DNA from: Montanilutibacter psychrotolerans
GTDB lineage: Bacteria > Pseudomonadota > Gammaproteobacteria > Xanthomonadales > Xanthomonadaceae
NCBI RefSeq assembly: GCF_003719825.1
Contig: NZ_RIBS01000007.1
Span: 110,525-174,524 of the forward strand
DNA: 64,000 bases
Direction of reading: 5' to 3'
Position 1 is the first letter of the stretch. Each line of letters opens with the position of its first letter. Below are positions 57,887 through 64,000 of the stretch, piece by piece. The notes below the pieces were generated by a model. The model made no database searches and was not told the origin of the DNA. It saw only the letters and a program-made list of their open reading frames with translations. A program made the translations under genes and the position numbers.

Positions 57887-59539
57887 TCAGCGACGCTCGC
57901 CACGCAGGGTGTTGCCCCCCTGCAGCAGGCGCAACGCGACGACCCGGTCGTCGTCGCCACGCTCGAAGCGGACCTCGATGCCGAACGCCGCGGCCTCGAA
58001 GACGTCCTTCGCGGCCGGTGTCAGCTCGAACGCGCCCTGCCCGGTCGCCTGGCCGAACAGCTTGCCCTCGCGCTCGCTGACGGTCAGCGCGAACGACGGC
58101 ATCAACGGGTACTCCCCGGCGTACGCACGCAACGCGTCGTTCGACAGCTCCGGTACCGGCGCGGCATCGAGACGGCGCGCACTTGCCGCGCTGCCTGCCT
58201 GTTGCCAGAGGAACCCGTAGCTGCCGTCGGCGCGCCGTTGCGGGGTCAACGATGCATCGAACAGCAACGGGTAGAAATCGCCGGCGTCGTCGTGGCCCAT
58301 CTCGAACGCAGGCTGGCCCTGCGCCTGGATCACCAGCGCCTGCCCCTTGCGACTGAGGTGCATGGTCATGCCGCCATCGAGTGCGTAGTCGCCAACCAGC
58401 GCGTCGAGCAAGGCGGCGTCGGCTGCCACGGCCTGGCGCGGCTTGCCCAGCGGCACGAGCGAATCGAGCAGAGGCAAGCCAAGGCTGCCAAGCCCGCCCA
58501 GTGTGTGCAGCGCGGTATCGGACAGCACCACCACACCGCGGCCACGCTCGCGATCGAACGCAACGAACGACGAGAACCCGCCGGTGCCACCCTCGTGCGC
58601 ATGCACGGTGCGTCCGTTGAGCGGCGCAAGCATCCAGTTCATCGCCATCACCGGCTGCCCGCCCGGATTGACCGGTTGCTGGCTCCGCGCGATCGCGGCC
58701 TGCAACGGCGCAGGCGCATGGCCGAGCTGGCCTTGCACGTAGGCGACCATGTCGTCGAGCGTTGCACGCACACCACCGACGCCGGCCAGGTCGCCGTGGA
58801 AGTTCCACGCCGGCACCGGCAGCGCGTTGGGTGCGTGGCCGATCGCGGCGCGCACGCCGTCGGGGCGATGGTTCACGTAGGCATTGCGCATCTGCAGTGG
58901 CGCGAACAGGCGCTTCTGCAGCAGCGTCTCGAAGTCGCTTCCGGCGCGCCGCGCCACCGCGTGGGACAGCAGCATCGAAGCGAAGTTGGAGTACTCGAAC
59001 TGGCTGCCCGGTGCCCGCTGCAACGTGGTCCGGCCGAGCGCGGTCAGCAGTGCCGCCGGATCGAGCTTCGCGTAGGGATCGTCGAAGCCGCCCATCGGCG
59101 CGCCCGGTGGCAATGCCGGCAGCCCCGAGGTATGGGTGACGACGTGGCGCAGCAGGATCGGCTGGCCATTGAAGGTCGGCACCGTGGTGCCGTCGGGCAG
59201 ATAGGCCGACAGGGGGTCGTCGAGGGACGCATCGCCCAGTTCGATCAGCTCGGCGAGCAGGGCCGCGGTCATGGTCTTGCTGACCGAGCCGATCTCGAAC
59301 GCGGTGGTCGGGCCGACGCGCGCGCGGTCCTTGTCGTCGGCGCAGACGTAGGCACGGCTGACGGAAGTGTCGATCACCGCAACGGCGGCACAGGCCCCGG
59401 TGCGATCGCCGTGCAGGCGTCGGGCCACGATGCTGGCCAGTTCGGCGTCGGACATCGCGCCGGCCAGGCTCGGCGCGGCGATGGCGGCCAGTGCGAGTCC
59501 GAGAACGGCGCGGGCCTGGGTCACTGCAATACGGGTCAT
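57887..59539 (-). CDS. class C beta-lactamase-fold serine hydrolase
   Basis: A 550-aa exported protein with a signal peptide (AVLGLALAAIAAPSLAGA). The SxxK motif is S85-x-x-K88 (GSVSKTM), the YxN motif is YSNFA, and the third motif is HEGGTGG. The C-terminal ~190 residues, rich in beta structure, are an added domain seen in serine hydrolases that act on peptides or esters. Such proteins are penicillin-binding-protein-like or esterases; resistance cannot be inferred. The ribosome binding site AGGAG precedes the ATG at 59539. Confidence 0.92.
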   Translation of the reverse strand: MTRIAVTQARAVLGLALAAIAAPSLAGAMSDAELASIVARRLHGDRTGACAAVAVIDTSVSRAYVCADDKDRARVGPTTAFEIGSVSKTMTAALLAELIELGDASLDDPLSAYLPDGTTVPTFNGQPILLRHVVTHTSGLPALPPGAPMGGFDDPYAKLDPAALLTALGRTTLQRAPGSQFEYSNFASMLLSHAVARRAGSDFETLLQKRLFAPLQMRNAYVNHRPDGVRAAIGHAPNALPVPAWNFHGDLAGVGGVRATLDDMVAYVQGQLGHAPAPLQAAIARSQQPVNPGGQPVMAMNWMLAPLNGRTVHAHEGGTGGFSSFVAFDRERGRGVVVLSDTALHTLGGLGSLGLPLLDSLVPLGKPRQAVAADAALLDALVGDYALDGGMTMHLSRKGQALVIQAQGQPAFEMGHDDAGDFYPLLFDASLTPQRRADGSYGFLWQQAGSAASARRLDAAPVPELSNDALRAYAGEYPLMPSFALTVSEREGKLFGQATGQGAFELTPAAKDVFEAAAFGIEVRFERGDDDRVVALRLLQGGNTLRGERR

Positions 59540-59715
59540 CGGTCGCTCCTTGCGGTTGTGACGGCGAACTGTCGGGTCGCTCCCGGCGTCATCGGCGTGT
59601 ACCGGGCAAACCTTGCCACGGCCCCTGGCGCTGGTCACCTCGCGATACGGGCAGGGCCACCGCGCAGGCAGGCGCGTTCAGAGGCAGCGCTCGGCGCCGC
59701 GTTCATCGGCCTTGT

Positions 59716-61074
59716 TCAAGTGGCGAGCAGTTGCTCGACCGCCGAACGGAATCGCGCGGCGATGTGCTCCCGCTGCAGGTGTTGGCCGCCCAGCACCACG
59801 CATCGCCCGTCGACCCAGGTTTCCAGCACGAGGTTGCGGTTGCCGCTGAAGATCCAGCGGTCCAGCGCGTCGGCATCGCTGGCACCGACGAACTGCGGCG
59901 CATCGGTGTCCAGCACCAGCGCATCGGCGAACGCGCCTTGGGCAAGCGTGCCGATCGCCTGGCCGCTGGACGCGGCGGCGCTGATCGCGACATCGCGGAG
60001 CAGGGTTTCGGCGACGCTGGTCGAGCCGGTCGGATCGTCCTGGTGGCCCACGGCGATGTTGCGCCGGCGCGTGGCCAGGCGCTGTCCGTACTCGAGCCAG
60101 CGCAGTTCCTCGACCGGCGACACGGAGATGTGCGAATCCGAACCGATTCCCCAACGGCCGCCGGCATCGAGGTAGTCGCGTAGCGGAAAGAGTCCGTCGC
60201 CGAGGTTGGCTTCGGTGGTCGGACAGATCGCCACGGTCGCGCCGCTGCGCGCGATGCCCCGCACTTCCGCGTCGTCCAGGTGGGTTGCGTGCACCAGCGT
60301 CCAGCGCGCGTCGACGTCGGCGTTGTCGAGCAGCCATTGCACGGGCCGCGCACCGCGGATCGCGAGGCAATCGTCGACCTCGGCGGTCTGTTCGGCAATG
60401 TGGATGTGGAGGCGGCTGTCGTCCGGAAGACCGGCCAGCACGGCGCTCATCGCATCGGCCGGCACCGCGCGCAGGCTGTGCAGCGCGCAACCGATCTCGA
60501 CCCCGGCGCGCGGATCGCCACGCAGGTCATCGAGCAGGCGCAGATAGGCGTCGACGTCATGACCGAAACGCCGCTGCCGCTCACCCAGCGCGCGACCATC
60601 GAAACCGCCGGTCATGTACAGCACGGGCAACAACGTCAGGCGAATGCCGGTGTCGTGCGCGGCGGCGATCAGCGCCCGCGACATCGCCGCCGGATCGGCA
60701 TAGGGACGGCCGTCGGGCGCGTGGTGCAGGTAGTGGAATTCGCAGACGGTGGTGTAGCCCGCCTCGAGCATCTCGGCGTACAGCTGCGCGGCCACGGCGT
60801 GCAGGGTGTCCGGGGTGAATCCGGCGGCGAAGCGGTACATCGTCTCGCGCCAGGTCCAGAACGAATCGGCCGGATCGGTCTGGCGCTCGGCCATGCCCGC
60901 CATCGCGCGCTGGAAGGCGTGCGAGTGCAGGTTCGCGATGCCGGGCACCACGCGTCGCGAGGTCGCCTCGCCGTCGCGGCGGTGCACGATGCGCCCGTGC
61001 GGATCGACGTCGAGCGCGGTGCCGTCGCGCCAGCCTTCGGGATGCCAGAGCCTTGCGTTGGGAATCGTCTGCAT
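59716..61074 (-). CDS. hutF: formimidoylglutamate deiminase
   Basis: A 452-aa amidohydrolase with the zinc motif [11 protein letters not shown], the [18 protein letters not shown] block, [16 protein letters not shown] and [21 protein letters not shown], which are typical of HutF. It hydrolyses N-formimidoyl-L-glutamate to N-formylglutamate and ammonia, the longer form of histidine degradation. It is divergent from hutI with 67 bases between. The final deformylase (HutG) is not in the window. Confidence 0.96.
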   Translation of the reverse strand: MQTIPNARLWHPEGWRDGTALDVDPHGRIVHRRDGEATSRRVVPGIANLHSHAFQRAMAGMAERQTDPADSFWTWRETMYRFAAGFTPDTLHAVAAQLYAEMLEAGYTTVCEFHYLHHAPDGRPYADPAAMSRALIAAAHDTGIRLTLLPVLYMTGGFDGRALGERQRRFGHDVDAYLRLLDDLRGDPRAGVEIGCALHSLRAVPADAMSAVLAGLPDDSRLHIHIAEQTAEVDDCLAIRGARPVQWLLDNADVDARWTLVHATHLDDAEVRGIARSGATVAICPTTEANLGDGLFPLRDYLDAGGRWGIGSDSHISVSPVEELRWLEYGQRLATRRRNIAVGHQDDPTGSTSVAETLLRDVAISAAASSGQAIGTLAQGAFADALVLDTDAPQFVGASDADALDRWIFSGNRNLVLETWVDGRCVVLGGQHLQREHIAARFRSAVEQLLAT

Positions 61075-61129
61075 GGGGGGATTGTCGCCCGTGGCGCCGC
61101 CGGGCGCGAGACGCGGGTGGCCCCGGACT

Positions 61130-61135
61130 TACAAT
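61130..61135 (+). promoter_or_regulatory. -10 hexamer of hutI, likely leaderless start
   Basis: TACAAT followed by exactly 6 nt and the hutI ATG, with no ribosome binding site. On the opposite strand GACAAT lies 6 nt before the hutF ATG, so the two divergent genes may both be leaderless. Confidence 0.45.
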
Positions 61136-61141
61136 CGCGCC

Positions 61142-62383
61142 ATGACCAATCACACACCTCAATGGGACGGCATCGTCGTCGGCGCGTCGCTGGCGACCCT
61201 GGATGCCGCGTCGGGCTACGGCGAGATCGTCGATGCCGCACTGGCCTGGCGCGACGGGCTGCTGACCTATGTCGGGCCGCGCGCGGGGTTGCCTGGCGCG
61301 CCGTCCGCACTGGCGCGCCAGGTGATCGAAGCCGATGGCTGGATCACGCCGGCGCTGGTGGACTGCCATACCCACCTGGTGTTCGCCGGCGACCGCGCAC
61401 GCGAGTTCGAGCAGCGACTGCAGGGGGCGACGTACGAGGAGATCGCCCGCGCCGGCGGCGGCATCGTGTCCAGCGTGCGCGCCACCCGCGCTGCCGATGA
61501 GGACGAGCTGCTGCGGCAATCGCTGCCCCGCGCTCGGGCCTTGGTGGCCGACGGTGCGACCACGCTCGAGATCAAATCCGGCTACGGCCTCGATCTGGAC
61601 AGCGAGCGCAAGATGCTGCGTGTTGCGCGCCGCATCGGCCAGCAGCTCGGCATCGACGTGCGCTGCACCTACCTTGCAGCCCACGCCCTGCCGCCGGAGT
61701 TCAAGGATCGTGCGGACGACTACATCGAAGCGGTCTGCCAATGGCTGCCGCAACTGCATGCCGAAGGACTGGTCGACGCCGTCGATGCGTTCTGCGAAGG
61801 CATCGGTTTCTCGCCGGCGCAGACGCGGCGCGTGTTCGAAGCCGCGCGCGCGCTCGGCGTGCCGGTCAAGCTGCACGCCGACCAGCTCAGCGACCTCGGC
61901 GGCGCCGCACTGACGGCCGAGTTCGGTGGCCTTTCGGCCGATCACGTCGAATACACCAGCGTGGAAGGCGTGCGCGCGATGGCGGCACGCGGCACGGTAG
62001 CAGTGTTGCTTCCGGGCGCGTTCCACGTGCTGCGCGAGACGCGGCTGCCACCCTTGGACGCGTTCCGTGAGCACGGCGTCGCGATGGCGATCGCCACCGA
62101 CTGCAATCCCGGCACCTCACCGCTGCTGTCGATGCGACAGGCGATGCAACTGGCCTGCACGCATTTTCGACTGACGCCCGAGGAGGCGCTGCGTGGCGCG
62201 ACGGTACACGCCGCGCGCGCGCTGGGCCTGGCCGATCGCGGCGTGCTGCGCAACGGCCTGCGTGCGGACTTCGTGCATTGGCAAGTCGGGCACCCGGCCG
62301 AGCTGTGCTACTGGCTCGGCGGTCGCCTGGCCCAAGCCGTGTACGCCGCGGGGCAGCGCATTTCGGGCCAGGGCAGGCCCTGA
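61142..62383 (+). CDS. hutI: imidazolonepropionase
   Basis: A 413-aa amidohydrolase with the zinc motif [53 protein letters not shown], the SADHVEY region and [10 protein letters not shown], all diagnostic of HutI. It opens 4-imidazolone-5-propionate to N-formiminoglutamate, between the HutU and HutF reactions. The C-terminus is [20 protein letters not shown], as in amidohydrolases. Confidence 0.97.
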   Translation: MTNHTPQWDGIVVGASLATLDAASGYGEIVDAALAWRDGLLTYVGPRAGLPGAPSALARQVIEADGWITPALVDCHTHLVFAGDRAREFEQRLQGATYEEIARAGGGIVSSVRATRAADEDELLRQSLPRARALVADGATTLEIKSGYGLDLDSERKMLRVARRIGQQLGIDVRCTYLAAHALPPEFKDRADDYIEAVCQWLPQLHAEGLVDAVDAFCEGIGFSPAQTRRVFEAARALGVPVKLHADQLSDLGGAALTAEFGGLSADHVEYTSVEGVRAMAARGTVAVLLPGAFHVLRETRLPPLDAFREHGVAMAIATDCNPGTSPLLSMRQAMQLACTHFRLTPEEALRGATVHAARALGLADRGVLRNGLRADFVHWQVGHPAELCYWLGGRLAQAVYAAGQRISGQGRP

Positions 62384-62418
62384 TCCGCACGAGTCGATTC
62401 CTCGCGGAAGGCTGCAGC

Positions 62419-62448
62419 GCGTCGACGCGCGTCGACGCGCGTCGGTGC
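62419..62448. repeat. three tandem 10-base units
   Basis: GCGTCGACGC twice, then GCGTCGGTGC, in the gap between hutI and the dipeptidase gene. Each unit is itself a palindrome around TCGA, so the tract may also fold or bind protein. No known function. Confidence 0.5.
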
Positions 62449-62525
62449 GCGGGTGTTGCGCGCGCCGCGTCCTCGCCAGCAAGCTGCGCTTCCGTGCCGA
62501 TGTCGGCCATCAACCAGGATTCCCG

Positions 62526-63728
62526 ATGCGCATCCCGTCCGTGCTGGCGCTGTCCCTGTCGCTGATTGCCATGGCCGCACAGGCCGACGATGCCCCCGAA
62601 GCCGCGCGTGCGCTCGCCCAGGACGCCATCGTCGTCGACACCCACATCGACGCACCCAGCGTGCTGGTCGAGCGCTGGGGCGACATCGGCCGGTCCGCTC
62701 CCGACCGGGAATTCGATTACCCGCGCGCGCGCCGGGGTGGCCTCGACGTGGCATTCATGTCGATCTACACCGCGCCATCGGCCGATGAGGACGGCACCGC
62801 CCGCCAGCGCGCGCACGCACAGATCGACGCGGTCGAGGCGGCGGTCGCGCGCCATCCGGACCGGTTCGCGATGCTGCATTCGCCCCGCGACCTCAAGCAC
62901 CTGCGGTCCGGTGGTCGCGTGCTGCTGGCGCTGGGCATGGAAAACGGCGCGCCAATCGGCGAAGACCTCGAACAGCTGACGCGTTTCCATGCCCGCGGCG
63001 TGCGCTACATCACCCTGGCCCACAGTGCGAACAACCGCATCAGCGATTCCTCGTACGCGCTCGAGAAGCGGTGGGGCGGGCTCAGCCCATTCGGCGAGCG
63101 GGTCGTCGCCCGGATGAACCAGCTCGGCATCATGGTCGACGTTTCGCACCTGTCCGATGACGCGGTCAGCGACGTGCTGGCGATCAGCACGGTGCCGGTG
63201 ATTGCCAGTCACTCAGGCATGCGCCACTTCACGCCCGGTTTCGAACGCAACCTCAGCGACGAGCTCGCCAATTCGATCGCAGCGAAGGGCGGCGTGGTGC
63301 AGCTGGTGTTCGGCAATGGATTCGTCAATCCCAAGGCCGCCGCCGACATGCGGGCGTACTTCCCGGCCGCGGCTGCCTTCCAGAGCGAGAACGCCGCGCT
63401 GGCCGCCGCCGGCAAGCCGCAGCGCCCACAGGCCGCCTTCGACGAGGCCTGGGAACTGGCGCACCCGGTGCCGGAAACCGACATCGCTGCGGTCCTCGAC
63501 CAGATCGACCACGCGGTGCGCCTGCTGGGTGCCGATCACGTCGGCATCGGCTCGGATTTCGATGGGGTTGGCGGGGCGCTGCCGACGCAGCTGCGGTCGG
63601 TCGCCGACTACCCCAACCTGGTCGCCGGCCTGCAGGCGCGCGGCCATTCCGACGCCGACATCCGCAAGATTCTCGGCGGCAACCTGCTGCGGGTCTGGCG
63701 GGCGGTGGAGGATGCCGCAGTTCGCTGA
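62526..63728 (+). CDS. M19 membrane dipeptidase (renal dipeptidase family)
   Basis: A 400-aa exported enzyme with a signal peptide (SLSLIAMAAQA). Zinc-site residues: DTHIDAP (metal His/Asp), GMENGAPI (bridging Glu), TLAHSANN and VDVSHLSDDAV, then SHSGMR. GIGSDFDGVGG is the late family block. It hydrolyses dipeptides; some members act on D-amino-acid dipeptides. It is on the same strand as hutI but separated by a 142-bp gap with a tandem repeat. Confidence 0.93.
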   Translation: MRIPSVLALSLSLIAMAAQADDAPEAARALAQDAIVVDTHIDAPSVLVERWGDIGRSAPDREFDYPRARRGGLDVAFMSIYTAPSADEDGTARQRAHAQIDAVEAAVARHPDRFAMLHSPRDLKHLRSGGRVLLALGMENGAPIGEDLEQLTRFHARGVRYITLAHSANNRISDSSYALEKRWGGLSPFGERVVARMNQLGIMVDVSHLSDDAVSDVLAISTVPVIASHSGMRHFTPGFERNLSDELANSIAAKGGVVQLVFGNGFVNPKAAADMRAYFPAAAAFQSENAALAAAGKPQRPQAAFDEAWELAHPVPETDIAAVLDQIDHAVRLLGADHVGIGSDFDGVGGALPTQLRSVADYPNLVAGLQARGHSDADIRKILGGNLLRVWRAVEDAAVR

Positions 63729-63809
63729 CCCGCCGCTTGCGGGCACCCCGCACGAGCCGGTCATCCACGAAACGCCCCACGATGTGGGGCGCTTCCGATC
63801 ACTGCGTAG

Positions 63810-63837
63810 GGCGCATTAGCCGAAGGCGCAATGCGCC
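63810..63837. repeat. palindromic intergenic element C, second copy
   Basis: GGCGCATT ... AATGCGCC with an AGCCGAAGGCGC centre, followed by GAATG. Related to 31988-32018. Confidence 0.65.
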
Positions 63838-63882
63838 GAATGTGGCGCCCAACGACAATCCACCTCGACGTGAAAACAATCC

Positions 63883-63909
63883 GGCGCAATGCCCTTGGGT
63901 TATTGCGCC
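63883..63909. repeat. palindromic intergenic element
   Basis: GGCGCAAT and ATTGCGCC arms, with CCC-TT-GGG inside. It is a complete hairpin in the same cluster as 63810-63837. Confidence 0.6.
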
Positions 63910-64000
63910 CTTGTATCTTCAACCCACCAGCGATGGGCTGGTGATCCGGGGGCACTCGGATCGGTGCAGGGAGAGACTGTTTGCGCCCTGAGACTGCGAG

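Larger units (their letters stand above)
63729..64000. other. 272-bp repeat-rich region at the window end
   Basis: I see no gene. It contains a cluster of palindromic elements: GGCGCATT/AATGCGCC and GGCGCAAT/ATTGCGCC (63810-63837 and 63883-63909), plus CCCCACGATGTGGGGC just before. They match the dispersed repeat family of 31988-32018. Confidence 0.65.

Noticed and set aside
62419..62448. Three tandem 10-base units as a possible CRISPR array
   Set aside because: There are no spacers between the units and no cas genes anywhere in the window.

Overview
The window is a stretch of a high-GC (about two-thirds G+C by eye) gammaproteobacterial chromosome. Protein style, a TonB-dependent receptor ending in Phe, the five-step-type histidine degradation genes hutU/hutF/hutI, and intergenic hairpins of the 'GTAGGGTGGGCC' and 'AATAAGCGAAGCGCATTGCGCC' kind all suggest the Xanthomonadaceae/Lysobacteraceae (Lysobacter- or Luteimonas-like). 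This placement is inference; no rRNA gene is present. I annotate 63 intact or partial genes and 2 broken ones. I see no tRNA, rRNA, CRISPR array, prophage or complete insertion sequence.

Layout. 1-2198: end of a MoxR/vWA-type operon (DUF5682 protein and vWA protein). 2612-8170: an accessory block. It holds a small exported protein, a GST/LysR divergon bracketed by a ~280-bp direct repeat, and then a two-gene island of clearly lower GC that encodes a caspase-fold (C14) protease and an unknown 221-aa partner. The island abuts a decayed second copy of part of the neighbouring CPBP protease gene. 8200-20326: CPBP protease, amino-acid permease, TAT-like alpha/beta hydrolase with divergent XRE/MmyB-type regulator, LytS/LytTR two-component pair, TonB receptor, SpeG and a DUF4349 lipoprotein. 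20507-24074: a translationally coupled cluster of YdeP-type molybdoenzyme, small winged-helix protein and FdhD. 24274-34000: DUF885 lipoprotein, GFA, VOC and DUF72 proteins, two EamA transporters, cupin/LysR divergon, DoxX and the DbpA helicase. 34171-36865: an SdpR-like ArsR operon with a 20-bp perfect palindrome upstream, facing an ECF sigma factor plus membrane partner. 37046-49323: desaturase, GIY-YIG and S4 proteins, LysE, WYL regulator, M1-like peptidase, MECR-like reductase, cupin, beta-helix protein, a MoaD/ThiS-like protein with a BNR beta-propeller protein, and a GNAT. 49384-50296: a broken AAA ATPase. 50500-63728: hutU with divergent TetR, a small exported protein ending in a TonB-plug-like motif, NTF2-like protein, NPP-type phosphodiesterase, AlkA and Ogt, a class C serine hydrolase, divergent hutF/hutI, and an M19 dipeptidase. 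The window ends in repeat-rich non-coding DNA.

How genes work together. HutU, HutI and HutF supply the middle of histidine catabolism through formiminoglutamate deamination; HutH and the last amidohydrolase are outside the window. YdeP and FdhD form an enzyme-maturase set. AlkA (with Ada-type N-terminus) and Ogt form an alkylation-repair pair. LytS-like kinase and LytTR regulator overlap by 8 nt. The caspase operon is the best candidate for an undescribed system. Many genes here either have a clear GGAG-type ribosome binding site or, in at least eight cases, a -10-like hexamer 6-7 nt before the start codon, suggesting leaderless transcripts.
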